From contig JAXHUH010000209.1 in the NCBI GenBank assembly GCA_034211175.1, positions 1 through 23,931 of the forward strand: a stretch of DNA of 23,931 nt. The letters run 5' to 3'. The notes beneath the pieces are model-generated. The model made no database searches, was not told the DNA's origin, and saw only the letters and a list, made by a program, of their open reading frames with translations. Source of the DNA: JAXHUH01 sp034211175. Its GTDB lineage: Bacteria; Actinomycetota; Acidimicrobiia; Acidimicrobiales; CAIXPF01. A program made the translations under genes and the position numbers. Shown here piece after piece: positions 1 through 8,462 of the stretch (positions within the stretch are counted from its first letter, which is position 1; each line of letters opens with the position of its first letter).

Positions 1-484
1 CGAGCGCGACGACGGCGACGCCCCACGCCCCGAGGCCGTCGGTGACCAGAGCGGGCGCCGCGACGAGGCCGAGCACCACGAGTGCGACCACATCGGCCGC
101 CCGCAGGAGCACGGTCGTGGACGTCGCCGGACCGAGGCCGACGTCGGTGCGGCGCACGGCGGAGGCGATGCGCATCGGCTCACCGAGGCGGAACGGGAGG
201 ACGTGGTTGGCGCCGAGCGCAACGTGGACCGCGGCGAGCGACTGACCGAACGGGAGGCCACCAAGCACCCGACACCACGCGACGGCGCGCATCGAGAACG
301 CGGCCAGGAGGGCGAGGGCGATGACGACCAGGCCGAGCGGGTCCCCGAGGCCCCGGTCGAGCCCGGCGCGCAGCTCGTCGGGGTCGACGAGGGCCCACAG
401 CACCACGACCGCGGCGACGCACGCCGCGAGGGCCACGGCGGCGGCCACGCCGAAGCGGACCGAGCCGGCCCAACGTCGGATCAC
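1..484 (-). CDS. YbhN/LPG-synthase-type membrane protein (5' part, cut by left edge)
   Basis: Partial minus-strand gene; only the first 161 codons lie in the window and the frame is open to base 1. It starts with GTG at 484, overlapping the TGA of the upstream epimerase by 4 bp (GTGA), so translation is probably coupled. The visible protein has a first membrane segment at about residues 11-33, a second at about 52-70, and then the stretch GANHVLPFRLGEPMRI. An Asn-x-x-Leu-Pro-x-Arg-x-Gly-Glu pattern of this kind is typical of the lysylphosphatidylglycerol synthase transmembrane / YbhN (UPF0104) family. More hydrophobic segments follow around residues 118-133. Family members are inner-membrane proteins proposed to move or modify lipids or polyprenyl-linked intermediates. 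The soluble aminoacyl-transferase domain of true MprF cannot be judged because the C terminus is missing. Coupling to a sugar epimerase suggests an envelope glycan or lipid role (inference). Confidence 0.75.
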   Translation of the reverse strand, partial: MIRRWAGSVRFGVAAAVALAACVAAVVVLWALVDPDELRAGLDRGLGDPLGLVVIALALLAAFSMRAVAWCRVLGGLPFGQSLAAVHVALGANHVLPFRLGEPMRIASAVRRTDVGLGPATSTTVLLRAADVVALVVLGLVAAPALVTDGLGAWGVAVVAL

Positions 485-1527
485 GGTCGGCTCCCTGCGA
501 GCAGGCCCGACCCGTGGGCGTCGGTCGTGGCGGCGCGGCGAACACCGGGATCGGCCGACGGGCAGCCGGTCGCACCGGGGCGGACGACGGCGAGCTGGTG
601 CGCGATCTGGTCGGCGACACCGTCGGCGAGGTCGACGGCGGCCGACCAGCCGAGCAGGCGACAGGCACGTGAGGTGTCGGCCGAGGTGCGCGACGGGTCG
701 CCGTCGGCGCTGTCGACCCGTTGCCGGGGCACCACCCGGCCGAGCTGGCGTTCGACGGTCCCGATCAGCCCGGTCAGCGACACGGGACGACCGCCGCCGA
801 CGTTGCAGACGGTGCCGGCCGGGACCGCGGCGAACAGCGCGGCATCGATCGCGGCCGCGGCGTCGTCCACGTGGGTCAGGTCCCGCGTCTGGCGGCCGCT
901 GCCGCGCAGGGCGAACACCGGGCCCCCGAGCGCGGCGTCGATGATGCGGTGGAGGGCCATGTCGGGCCGCTGACCGCGGCCGTAGACGGTGAAGAAGCGC
1001 AGGGACACGGCGTCGACGCCGCGGGCGACGTAGGTGCCGACGAGCGCCTCGGCCGCGGCCTTCGACACGCCGTAGGGGCTGAGCGGCCGGGTCGGGTGGT
1101 CCTCGTCGGCCCGGCCGTCGGGGATGTCGCCGTAGACGGAGCTGCTGGACGCGAGCACGACCCGGCGGGGCCGGGTGACGAGCGCGGCCTCGAGCAGTCG
1201 CTGGGTGAGCAGGGTGTTGGCCGCGAGGTGGCGCTCGAACCCGGCGCCCCAGCTGGTCTGCACGCCGGGCCGCCCCGCAAGGTGCACGACCCGGTCGACG
1301 CCGGCGAGGACGTCGACGAGGTCGACGAGGTCGACCGCCAGCAGGTCGACGTCAAGCAGCCGGGCGTCGCCCAGCGCCGCCCGGGCCCGGTGGTGGCGGG
1401 GCTCGGTGCCGTGGTCGGCGACGGTGACGTCGTGGCCGGCATCGAGGAGACGGCGGGCGACGACGGCACCGATGAAGCCGGCGCCGCCGGTGATCAGCAC
1501 TCGCTCTGGGTCCCCCGGCCTGGTCAC
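481..1527 (-). CDS. NAD-dependent epimerase/dehydratase (extended SDR, nucleotide-sugar type)
   Basis: A 348-residue protein of the extended short-chain dehydrogenase family, which interconverts or dehydrates nucleotide sugars using bound NAD(P). The N-terminal Rossmann motif TGGAGFIG (residues 13-20) gives the GxxGxxG pattern. A Ser-rich strand end (ASSSSVYGD) precedes the catalytic Tyr152-x-x-x-Lys156 pair in PYGVSK. The stretch RFFTVYGRGQRPDMA resembles the sugar-binding loop of UDP-glucuronate/UDP-glucose 4-epimerases, and THVDD is also typical. The exact substrate cannot be read. I chose GTG 1527 because a -10 box lies 8 bases upstream with no Shine-Dalgarno, suggesting a leaderless message. 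GTG 1500, directly before the Rossmann strand and after a GGGGGA, is the alternative. The last ~35 residues are low-complexity and look poorly conserved. The gene is coupled to the downstream YbhN-like membrane protein and diverges from the iron-transport operon. Confidence 0.85.
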   Translation of the reverse strand: MTRPGDPERVLITGGAGFIGAVVARRLLDAGHDVTVADHGTEPRHHRARAALGDARLLDVDLLAVDLVDLVDVLAGVDRVVHLAGRPGVQTSWGAGFERHLAANTLLTQRLLEAALVTRPRRVVLASSSSVYGDIPDGRADEDHPTRPLSPYGVSKAAAEALVGTYVARGVDAVSLRFFTVYGRGQRPDMALHRIIDAALGGPVFALRGSGRQTRDLTHVDDAAAAIDAALFAAVPAGTVCNVGGGRPVSLTGLIGTVERQLGRVVPRQRVDSADGDPSRTSADTSRACRLLGWSAAVDLADGVADQIAHQLAVVRPGATGCPSADPGVRRAATTDAHGSGLLAGSRP

Positions 1528-1535
1528 GGCGGTGA

Positions 1536-1565
1536 ATGTTAGGCATGCCGTAAGAACGATGGCAA
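1536..1565 (-). promoter_or_regulatory. Promoter of the epimerase operon
   Basis: On the minus strand TTGCCA (1565-1560) and TAACAT (1541-1536) are separated by 18 bases, a good match to a housekeeping -35/-10 pair. The -10 box ends 8 bases before the GTG at 1527, so the transcript may begin at or very near the start codon. Prediction from sequence only. Confidence 0.5.
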
Positions 1566-1571
1566 CGCGCC

Positions 1572-1600
1572 CTGATTCGCCATGCACCACCGGTTACGAT
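1572..1600 (+). promoter_or_regulatory. Candidate promoter of the iron-transport operon
   Basis: CTGATT (1572-1577) and TACGAT (1595-1600) are 17 bases apart on the plus strand. A start near 1607 would leave a leader of about 70 bases before the GTG at 1680. The -35 match is weak; the -10 is of the actinobacterial TAnnnT type. I do not see a convincing DtxR/IdeR or Fur box in the leader. Confidence 0.35.
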
Positions 1601-1679
1601 GCAACATCATCTGCGTTCGTCATCGCAGCCCGGGTGCGTCGAACGTGCCGGGTGTGACCGTCGAGAGGGAACGAGTGCA

Positions 1680-2705
1680 GTGAGCCACAGGCGTGTCCGG
1701 TCGAGCGTGCGGTGCCTCGTCGCCGCGGTCGTGGCCTCGACGGCGCTCGCCGCCTGCGGGGGCGGCGATGACGGCGACGTCATCCGCGTCTACTCCGGCC
1801 GCCACTACGACCTCGAGGTGGCGTTCGAGCAGTTCAGCGAGGAGACGGGGATCTCGATCGAGTTCCTCACCGGCAACGACGCCGAGCTGCGCGAGCGCAT
1901 CGCCGAGGAGGGCGAGGAGACCCAGGCCGACGTCTACCTCACCGTCGACGCCGGCAACCTGGCCGTCGCCGCCGAGGAGGGCCTGTTCACGCCGCTCGAC
2001 TCGGCCGCGCTCGAAGGCGCCGTGCCCGAGAACCTGCGCGACCCGGACGGCAACTGGTTCGGGCTGACGCTGCGGGCCCGCACGATCGTGTACCACCCGG
2101 ACCAGGTCGCGCCCGACGAGGTGCCGACGACCTACGAGGAGCTGGCCGAACCCGCCTGGGAGGGCCGGGTGTGCCTGCGGGACTCGTCCAACGTCTACAC
2201 CCAGTCCCTCGTCGCCAGCCTGATCGCCCACCACGGCGAGGACGAGGCGCTGGCCATCGTGGAGGGCTGGGCCGACAACGCCGAGATCCTCAACAACGAC
2301 GTGCTGATCCTCGAGTCGATCGCCGAGGGCCTGTGCGACGTCGGGATCACGAACCACTACTACCTGGCCCGCCTGCTCGAGGACGATCCCGACTTCCCGG
2401 TCGAGCTGGTCTGGGCCGACCAGGACGGCCGCGGGGTGCACGTCAACATCTCCGGTGGCGGGGTGACCCGCTACGCCGACGACCCGGAGCTGGCCCGACA
2501 GTTCCTGGAGTGGCTGGCGACCGACGGCCAGAGCGTGTTCGTCGACGGCAACCACGAGTACCCGGTGAACCCCGACGTCGAGCCCGAGCCGCTGATCGCC
2601 GAGACGTTCGGGACCGACTTCGTCCGCGACGAGCTCGCCGCCGCCGAGTTCGGGGCGCTCAACGCCGACGCCGTCCGGCTGATGGACGAGGCCGGCTACC
2701 GGTGA
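1680..2705 (+). CDS. Fe(III) ABC transporter substrate-binding lipoprotein (FutA/FbpA type)
   Basis: A 341-residue extracytoplasmic binding protein that captures ferric iron for the downstream permease and ATPase. GTG 1680 is chosen because GAGAGGGA lies 9 bases upstream and it gives a clean lipoprotein signal: basic n-region, hydrophobic core, and lipobox LAAC with the acylated Cys at residue 26. The mature protein opens with VYSGRHYDLEVAFEQF and continues with a segment reading TVDAGNLAVAAEEGLF, both hallmarks of the FutA/FbpA family. Tyr38, His42/Tyr43 and the adjacent pair Tyr227-Tyr228 (NHYYLARLL) sit where family members carry the tyrosines that bind iron. Near the C terminus, SGGGVTRYADDPELARQFLEWL and GNHEYPVNPDVEP are also typical. 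It begins a tight operon, 4 bases before the permease. Fe(III) as ligand is inferred from the family. Confidence 0.88.
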   Translation: MSHRRVRSSVRCLVAAVVASTALAACGGGDDGDVIRVYSGRHYDLEVAFEQFSEETGISIEFLTGNDAELRERIAEEGEETQADVYLTVDAGNLAVAAEEGLFTPLDSAALEGAVPENLRDPDGNWFGLTLRARTIVYHPDQVAPDEVPTTYEELAEPAWEGRVCLRDSSNVYTQSLVASLIAHHGEDEALAIVEGWADNAEILNNDVLILESIAEGLCDVGITNHYYLARLLEDDPDFPVELVWADQDGRGVHVNISGGGVTRYADDPELARQFLEWLATDGQSVFVDGNHEYPVNPDVEPEPLIAETFGTDFVRDELAAAEFGALNADAVRLMDEAGYR

Positions 2706-2709
2706 GACC

Positions 2710-4476
2710 GTGACCGCCGTCGCGGACACCGGGCGGGACGGCCCACGGCCGGAGCCGGCGGAGCGACCGGCACGGGTCGTGCTCGACGCCGGTGATCACC
2801 TCAGCGCCCGCTCGTGGCCGACGTTCTCGTGGCTCGCGGCGATCCTGGTCGTGGCGCCGGTGGCGTTCCTCGCTGCGAGCATCCTCCGACCGAGCGGCGA
2901 CGTGTGGCGCCAGCAGTGGGAGACCCGCCTCCCCGGCCAGCTGTGGGACACGACCGTGCTGCTCGTCGGCGTCAGCATCGGCGCCCTCGCGCTCGGCGTC
3001 GGCCTGGCCTGGCTGACCTCGGCCCACCGCTTCCCCGGCTCGAAGGTGCTCGGCTGGCTGCTCGTCGCCCCCCTCGCCATGCCGAGCTACGTCCTCGGGT
3101 TCGTGACGCTGTCGGTGGTGGGGTTCACCGGGCCGATCCAGGGCTGGTGGCGCGACACGTTCGGGGTCGACGCCTGGTTCCCCGAGGTGCGCTCGCTCGG
3201 CGGGGCGGTCGTCGTGTTCAGCCTCGTGCTCTACCCGTACGTGTACCTCCTGGCCCGGGCCGCGCTGCGCGACCAGGCCGGCGGCGCGTACGAGGTCGCC
3301 CGCAGCCTCGGCGCCGGGCCGTTCGAGGCGGCGCGGCGGGTCGTGTTCCCCCAGCTGCGCCCGGCGATCGCCGCCGGGGTCGCGGTGGTGATGATGGAGA
3401 CGCTGACCGACTTCGCCACCGTCCAGTACTTCGGCGTCGACACCGTCTCGGTCGGTGTGTTCCGCATCTGGCGGGGCACGTTCGACCGTGACGCGGCGAG
3501 CGAGCTCGCGACCCTGGTCCTGGTGTTCGCCCTGCTGGTCATCGGCCTGGAGCGGGTGCTGCGGGGCCGTGCCCGCTACGGGGAGGCCGCGGGTCGGGCC
3601 GACGGCATCCGCCCCCGGCAGCTTCGGGGCGTGCGGGGACTCGCGGCGACCGGGGCGTGTGTCGCGGTGCTGGCGCTGTCGTTCGCGCTGCCGGCCGCCC
3701 AGCTCGTGGCGTGGGCGATCGAGCGCGCCGGGTCCGACAACGGCACCCCGGTGACCGACCGGTTCCTCGAGTTCCTCGGCCACTCGCTGCAACTGGCCGT
3801 CGTCAGCGCGATCATCTGCGGCGTCGTGGCCGCCGTCGTCGTCAACGCCTCCCGGTTCGGGAACCCCCGGGCGACCCGCCTCGCGGCGCGCCTCACCGCC
3901 GTCGGCTACGCCGTGCCCGGCCCGGTGGTGGCCATCGGTGTGCTGCTGGCGCTGGTCGCGCTCGACGACGTGCTCGAGACCGTCGGGCTCGGCCTGCCCG
4001 GTGTCGTCGCCACCGGCTCGTTCATCGGTCTCGTGTACGCCTACTCGGTGCGGTTCATGGCCCCGGCCCTCAACGCCACCGAGGCCGGCCTCGAGCAGGT
4101 GCCCGAGGAGATGACCGCGTCGGCCCGCAGCCTCGGCCGCCGGCCGTGGCAGGTGGCGGGGCGGATCCACGTGCCGCTCTCGCGCACGAGCCTGGCCACC
4201 GCGGTCGTGCTCGTGGCCGTGGACGCCCTGAAGGAGCTGCCGATCGTGCTGCTGCTGCGCCCGTTCGGCTTCGACACGCTCTCGGTGTGGACCTACAACC
4301 TGGCGTCGGAGTCGCGCTTCGAGCAGGCGGCGCTGCCCGCGCTGGCGATCGTGGTCGTCGCCCTCGTTCCGGTCGCGGTGCTGATCCGGGGCCACGAGAC
4401 CCGGGCCGGCGCCACCGCCGCCGTGCGCAGCGCGACCGCCACACCGATCGACACGATCGAAGGGGAGGCGCGGTGA
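2710..4476 (+). CDS. Fe(III) ABC transporter permease, fused two-domain (FutB/FbpB type)
   Basis: A 588-residue inner-membrane permease forming the iron channel. It is a tandem fusion of two permease domains, normal for the FbpB/FutB group, with about twelve hydrophobic segments. Each half carries an EAA-type cytoplasmic loop that docks on the ATPase: EVARSLGAGPFEAARRVVFP in the first half (about residues 197-216) and ASARSLGRRPWQVAGRIHVP in the second. The N-terminal ~35 residues are charged and cytoplasmic. GTG 2710 lies 4 bases after the stop of the binding protein, and the 3' end overlaps the ATPase start by 4 bp (GTGA), so the three subunits are made together. The tract LTDFATVQYFGVDT in the first half is typical of iron permeases. 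Confidence 0.9.
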   Translation: MTAVADTGRDGPRPEPAERPARVVLDAGDHLSARSWPTFSWLAAILVVAPVAFLAASILRPSGDVWRQQWETRLPGQLWDTTVLLVGVSIGALALGVGLAWLTSAHRFPGSKVLGWLLVAPLAMPSYVLGFVTLSVVGFTGPIQGWWRDTFGVDAWFPEVRSLGGAVVVFSLVLYPYVYLLARAALRDQAGGAYEVARSLGAGPFEAARRVVFPQLRPAIAAGVAVVMMETLTDFATVQYFGVDTVSVGVFRIWRGTFDRDAASELATLVLVFALLVIGLERVLRGRARYGEAAGRADGIRPRQLRGVRGLAATGACVAVLALSFALPAAQLVAWAIERAGSDNGTPVTDRFLEFLGHSLQLAVVSAIICGVVAAVVVNASRFGNPRATRLAARLTAVGYAVPGPVVAIGVLLALVALDDVLETVGLGLPGVVATGSFIGLVYAYSVRFMAPALNATEAGLEQVPEEMTASARSLGRRPWQVAGRIHVPLSRTSLATAVVLVAVDALKELPIVLLLRPFGFDTLSVWTYNLASESRFEQAALPALAIVVVALVPVAVLIRGHETRAGATAAVRSATATPIDTIEGEAR

Positions 4477-5540
4477 GCACCCCCTCCACCAACGGCTCGA
4501 CCCCGCCCGGGCCGACGCTGGTCGTCGACGGCGCCGTCAAGCGCTACGGCGACACCGTGGCCGTCGCCGGCGTGAGCCTCGAGCTGGCGGGCAGCGAGAT
4601 CGTGGCCCTGGTCGGGCCGAGCGGATGCGGGAAGTCGACGCTGCTGCGCTCGATCGCCGGGCTGGTCGCGCTCGACGAGGGCTCGATCACCATCGACGGC
4701 GTGACCGTCGACGACGGCCACCGCCGCCTCCCGCCGGAGAAGCGCCACGTCGGGCTGGTGTTCCAGGAGCACTCGCTGTTCCCCCACCTGTCGGTGATCG
4801 ACAACGTCACGTTCGGCATCCGCGACACCGGCCGCCGTGACGCCGCCCGCCGGGCGATGGAGGTGCTCGAGGTCGTCGAGCTCGCCGGCCACCGCGACCG
4901 CTACCCCCACGAGCTGTCCGGCGGCGAGCGCCAACGGGTGGCGCTCGCCCGGGCGCTGGCACCCCGCCCCACGTTGATGCTGCTCGACGAGCCCTTTGCC
5001 AGCCTCGACCCGAACCTGCGGGTCCAGCTGCGCCACCACGTCGTCGGTGCGCTGGCCGCGACCGGCACACCGGCCGTGTTCGTCACCCACGACCAGGTCG
5101 AGGCGCTGGCCGTCGGCGACCGGTTGGCGGTGATGCGGGCCGGGCGCATCGAGCAGCTCGGCGATCCGGCGACCGTGTTCCACCAGCCGACCAACCGCTT
5201 CGTCGGCGCGTTCATGGGCGAGGCGTCGTTCCTACCCGTGGTCGACGCCGCCGAGGGGTTCCGGACCGTGCTCGGGCCCGTCGATCGGGCGCCGGGCGGG
5301 CGGTGCGACGCCGCCATGGTCCGCCCCGACGACGTGGCGTTCGTCGCCGACGACGACGGCGACGTGGTCGTGACCGGCGCCGAGTTCCGGGGCACGACGT
5401 GGAGCGCCACGTTGGCCCTGGCCGACGGCGCCACCGTCATCGCCAGCCTCCCCCACATCAGCCCGGTCACGGTCGGCACGCGGGGCAGGGTCGAGATGGT
5501 GCCGGGCCACCGCCAGATCCCGATCACGGACGAGCGATGA
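4473..5540 (+). CDS. Fe(III) ABC transporter ATP-binding protein (FbpC/FutC type)
   Basis: A 355-residue ATPase that powers the importer at the inner face of the membrane. All motifs are intact: Walker A GPSGCGKST (48-56), Q-loop in VFQEHSLFPHLSV, signature LSGGERQ (148-154), Walker B LMLLDEP with catalytic Glu173, and H-loop His206 in VTHD. The region after about residue 240 matches the length and style of a TOBE-type regulatory domain of the MalK/FbpC group. The GTG at 4473 overlaps the permease stop and is preceded by AGGGGAGG, a strong ribosome binding site. The 3' end overlaps the next gene by 4 bp (ATGA). FbpC is favoured over spermidine or sulfate importers because of the FutA-like binding protein in the same operon. 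Confidence 0.9.
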   Translation: MSTPSTNGSTPPGPTLVVDGAVKRYGDTVAVAGVSLELAGSEIVALVGPSGCGKSTLLRSIAGLVALDEGSITIDGVTVDDGHRRLPPEKRHVGLVFQEHSLFPHLSVIDNVTFGIRDTGRRDAARRAMEVLEVVELAGHRDRYPHELSGGERQRVALARALAPRPTLMLLDEPFASLDPNLRVQLRHHVVGALAATGTPAVFVTHDQVEALAVGDRLAVMRAGRIEQLGDPATVFHQPTNRFVGAFMGEASFLPVVDAAEGFRTVLGPVDRAPGGRCDAAMVRPDDVAFVADDDGDVVVTGAEFRGTTWSATLALADGATVIASLPHISPVTVGTRGRVEMVPGHRQIPITDER

Positions 5541-6979
5541 CCCCCGGTTCGGACGGCGCCGCCGACGGCGCGCCGGGTGGCCGCGACACGCCCGCGGTCG
5601 ACGTGCTCGTCGTGGGCGGCGGGCCGTGCGGGCTGACCGCGGCGCTGGAGGCGGCCCGCCGGGGCCTCTCGGTGCGCCTCGTCGAGATGGCCTCGTCGCT
5701 CGGCGGCATGTCGGCCAGCTTCACGGTGGCCGGCGTGCGGGTCGACCACGGCAGCCACCGGCTCCACCCGTCGATGTCGCCCCGGGTCCGGGCCCTGCTC
5801 GACGAGCTGCTCGGCGACGACCTCCAGGTCCGCGAGCGCAACGGCCGGCTCCGCCTCCGGGGCCGGTGGGTGGCGTTCCCGCTCCAGCCCAAGGACCTGG
5901 CCCGCACCCTGCCCCCGTCGTTCGTGGTCGCCGCCGGGCGGGACGTGGTCACCAAGCCGCTCCGCCGCGCCCGGCGCAACGGCGCCGTCGACTCCTACGC
6001 CTCGGTGGTGCGCGACGGGCTCGGCCCGACCGCGCTGGCCGACTTCCACGGCCCGATGGCCGAGAAGCTGTGGGGCACGCCGCCCGAGGGGCTGGCCGGT
6101 GAGCTGGCCCGCAAGCGGCTCTCGGTGCGGACCCCGGCGAAGCTCGCCCGCACCGTCACCCGTACGGCCCGGGCCGGGGGTCGGACGTTCCTGTACCCGC
6201 GGCTCGGCTACGGCGAGATCACCGAGCGGCTCGCCGACGCCGCCACCGGTGCCGGCGCCGTGCTCTCCCCCGCCACCGGGGTGGTCTCGCTCTCGCCCGG
6301 GGCGTCGGCGACCGAGGTGGTGCTCGGCTCCGGCGAGCGGCTCACCGCCGGGCGGGTGCTGTGGACCGCTCCGACCGGGGCGTTGGCTGCCGTGCTCGGC
6401 CAGGCGTGGGGGCCGAGCGAGGTGGCCCCGCCGCCGGTGATGCGGGGCCTCGTGCTCGCCTACCTGGTGGTGCGACAGGAGCGGTTCACGTCGTTCGACG
6501 CCCACTACGTGCCCGACCTCGACGTGGCGTTCAGCCGCCTCTCGGAGCCCCGCAACTACCGCGACGGCCCCGATCCCGACGACCGCACCGTCCTGTGCGC
6601 CGAGCTGCCGTGCACACCGGGCGACGAGCTGTGGCGGGCCGACGACGATGCCGTGGCGAAGCTGGTGCTCGACGGGATCGGGCGCTGCGACCTGCCCGTC
6701 CCCGAGGTCGCCGGGATCGAGGTCCGTCGGCTGCCGTCGGTCTACCCGATCGTCACCGTCGACGCCCCCGATGCCCGCGACGGCGCGCTGACCTGGACCG
6801 ACGACGTGCCCGGGGTGACGGTTCTCGGCCGCCAGGGCCTCGTCGTCGCCGACAACCTCCACCACGTCCTCGACATGGCCCAGAGCGCCGTCGACTGCCT
6901 CGACGACACCGGGTCGTGGTCGGACGAGGCGTGGGCCATCGAGCGGGCGCGGTTCGACGGCTTCGTCGTCGAGGACTGA
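5537..6979 (+). CDS. FAD-dependent amine-oxidase/UGM-like oxidoreductase
   Basis: A 480-residue flavoprotein. A Rossmann FAD-binding motif lies at the N terminus: VLVVGGGPCGLTAALEAARRG, with Gly27/29/32, followed by an acidic strand end in VRLVEMASSLGGM. DHGSHRLHPSMSPRVRALL, GRWVAFPLQPKDLA and the C-terminal VLGRQGLVVADNLHHVLDMAQ (Gly431-Arg432) resemble a family related to UDP-galactopyranose mutase and protoporphyrinogen oxidase. That family is often found beside glycosyltransferases and sugar epimerases. I would not call it HemG/HemY or Glf: no haem genes are nearby, and true Glf is about 370-390 residues. The start codon overlaps the ATPase stop (ATGA), so it is made with the iron importer, an unexpected partnership. 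Substrate unknown; the next gene suggests a glycan or polyprenol-linked role (inference). Confidence 0.75.
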   Translation: MTPGSDGAADGAPGGRDTPAVDVLVVGGGPCGLTAALEAARRGLSVRLVEMASSLGGMSASFTVAGVRVDHGSHRLHPSMSPRVRALLDELLGDDLQVRERNGRLRLRGRWVAFPLQPKDLARTLPPSFVVAAGRDVVTKPLRRARRNGAVDSYASVVRDGLGPTALADFHGPMAEKLWGTPPEGLAGELARKRLSVRTPAKLARTVTRTARAGGRTFLYPRLGYGEITERLADAATGAGAVLSPATGVVSLSPGASATEVVLGSGERLTAGRVLWTAPTGALAAVLGQAWGPSEVAPPPVMRGLVLAYLVVRQERFTSFDAHYVPDLDVAFSRLSEPRNYRDGPDPDDRTVLCAELPCTPGDELWRADDDAVAKLVLDGIGRCDLPVPEVAGIEVRRLPSVYPIVTVDAPDARDGALTWTDDVPGVTVLGRQGLVVADNLHHVLDMAQSAVDCLDDTGSWSDEAWAIERARFDGFVVED

Positions 6980-6984
6980 CCGGC

Positions 6985-8460
6985 GTGGCCGCGCCTTCCC
7001 GGGCCCGCGCGCCGGCCTCGACGGCGGTGCCACCCCGGTGGTGGCTGGTCGGGGTGGCGGCGGTGGTCGCCGCCATCGCCCTCGCCGGGCTCGGGGCCCG
7101 GGCCACCTACGGCGCCCGCACCTCGGCCGACGAGCCCCAGTACCTGCTGAGCGCGACCACCCTGGGCGAGGACCTCGACCTCGACATCAGCGACGAGCTC
7201 GCCGACGAGCGCTACCTGCCGTACCACGAGATCCGGCTCGACCCCCAGACGTTCGAGCTCGACGAATCAGGCCGCCAGGTCAGCCCCCACGACCCGCTGC
7301 TGCCGGCGCTGCTCGCGCTGCCGATGCTCGTCGGCGGCTGGGCGGCGGCGAAGGTCGCGCTGGCCGCGCTGGCGGCGGCGACCGCCGCCCTGACCGGCTG
7401 GTTGGCCCACCACCGCTTCGGTGTCGGCTGGCGGACCGCGGCGGTGACGACGGTGGCGTGCTTCGCCGGGCTCCCCCTCGCCACCTACGGCACCCAGGTG
7501 TACCCCGAGATGGCCGCCGGCCTCGCCGTCCTGGTGATGGTGGCCGGCCTCACGACCCCGCTCGACGGGCGTTCGGACGAGCGTGCCGTGCTGTGGTCGA
7601 CGCTGCTGACGATGGCGGCGATCGTGGCCCTGCCGTGGCTGGCGGTGAAGTACGTGCCGGTGGCCGCGGTCGGCGGGTTGGCGCTGCTCGTCCGCCTCCG
7701 CGACCGTCCCCGGCTGGTGGTCTGGGTGGTCGCCGGCGCGGCGGCGGCCGGGGTCGTCTACCTGGGCCTGCACCAGTGGATCTACGGCGGGTGGACGGTC
7801 TACTCGACCGGCGACCACTTCACCGAGACCGGTGAGTTCAGCGTGGTCGGCACCGAGGTCGACGTGCTCGGCCGGACCCGCCGGTTGATCGGCCTGCTCG
7901 TCGACCGGGGCTTCGGGATCGCCGCCTGGTCGCCGGTGTGGTTCCTCCTGCCGGTCGCGGTCGCCGCCGGGGTCGTCCGCCGGGCGCCGGACCGCTGGCT
8001 GCTCGCCGCCATCGTGGCCGTGACCTGGCTCAACGCGACCTACGTGGCGCTCACGATGCATGGCTGGTGGGTCCCGGGGCGCCAGCTCGTGGTCGGCCTC
8101 CCGGCCGCGGCGATCCTGCTCGCATGCTGGGCCGAGGTGTCGGCTCGCCGGCTCGGCGCGATCGCGGGGCTCGGCGTGCTCGGCCTGGTCAACTGGCTGT
8201 GGCTGGCGTTCGAGGCGACCACCGACCGCCGCACCCTGATCGTCGACTTCGCCGACACGGCCGCCTGGCCGTACCGCCTCCTGGCCCCCCTCCTCCCCGA
8301 CGGCCTCCGCGCTTCGGCCACCGACGACGTCCTCCTGGTCGTCTGGGCCGTGGTCATCGTGGCGGCGACCGTGCTCGCCGTCCGACGGACAGGCGGGAAC
8401 GGCGACCTCGACGCTCGCACTCCGTCGTCTGCACCCGACCGAGTCGCCGATCGATCCTGA
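6985..8460 (+). CDS. GT-C-like polytopic membrane glycosyltransferase
   Basis: A 491-residue inner-membrane protein with about eleven hydrophobic segments. The first membrane helix (residues 19-38) is followed by an outside loop with TSADEPQYLLSATTLGEDLDL, where Asp49-Glu50 matches the acidic motif in the first external loop of GT-C enzymes (PMT, ArnT, GT39/GT87-like). Further on, SPHDPLLPALLALP and TYGTQVYPEMAAGL are also typical. GT-C proteins transfer sugars from polyprenyl-phosphate donors outside the membrane; the acceptor here cannot be told. GTG 6985 lies 5 bases after the flavoprotein stop. There is no good Shine-Dalgarno, which fits coupling to the preceding gene. It is the last gene of the iron-importer operon. 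A related non-catalytic membrane protein remains possible. Confidence 0.65.
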   Translation: MAAPSRARAPASTAVPPRWWLVGVAAVVAAIALAGLGARATYGARTSADEPQYLLSATTLGEDLDLDISDELADERYLPYHEIRLDPQTFELDESGRQVSPHDPLLPALLALPMLVGGWAAAKVALAALAAATAALTGWLAHHRFGVGWRTAAVTTVACFAGLPLATYGTQVYPEMAAGLAVLVMVAGLTTPLDGRSDERAVLWSTLLTMAAIVALPWLAVKYVPVAAVGGLALLVRLRDRPRLVVWVVAGAAAAGVVYLGLHQWIYGGWTVYSTGDHFTETGEFSVVGTEVDVLGRTRRLIGLLVDRGFGIAAWSPVWFLLPVAVAAGVVRRAPDRWLLAAIVAVTWLNATYVALTMHGWWVPGRQLVVGLPAAAILLACWAEVSARRLGAIAGLGVLGLVNWLWLAFEATTDRRTLIVDFADTAAWPYRLLAPLLPDGLRASATDDVLLVVWAVVIVAATVLAVRRTGGNGDLDARTPSSAPDRVADRS

Positions 8461-8462
8461 TC

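Noticed and set aside
1539..1553. TTAGGCATGCCGTAA as a DtxR/IdeR iron box near the iron operon
   Set aside because: The resemblance is limited to TTAGG and a partial right half; about half of the 19 consensus positions fail, and it overlaps the epimerase promoter rather than that of the iron operon.
2659..4395. Long minus-strand open frame opposite the iron permease
   Set aside because: The translation is a repetitive Arg/Gly/His/Asp mix without motifs, while the plus strand encodes a clear two-domain permease.
5537..6979. Call as protoporphyrinogen oxidase or as UDP-galactopyranose mutase
   Set aside because: It shares the flavin fold and end motifs with both, but no haem genes are near and its length does not fit Glf, so only the family level is supported.
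4901..7033. Very long open frame on the minus strand opposite the ATPase and flavoprotein genes
   Set aside because: It is antisense to genes with intact catalytic motifs. Its translation is a low-complexity Gly/Arg/His/Pro mix, as expected where high GC removes stop codons.
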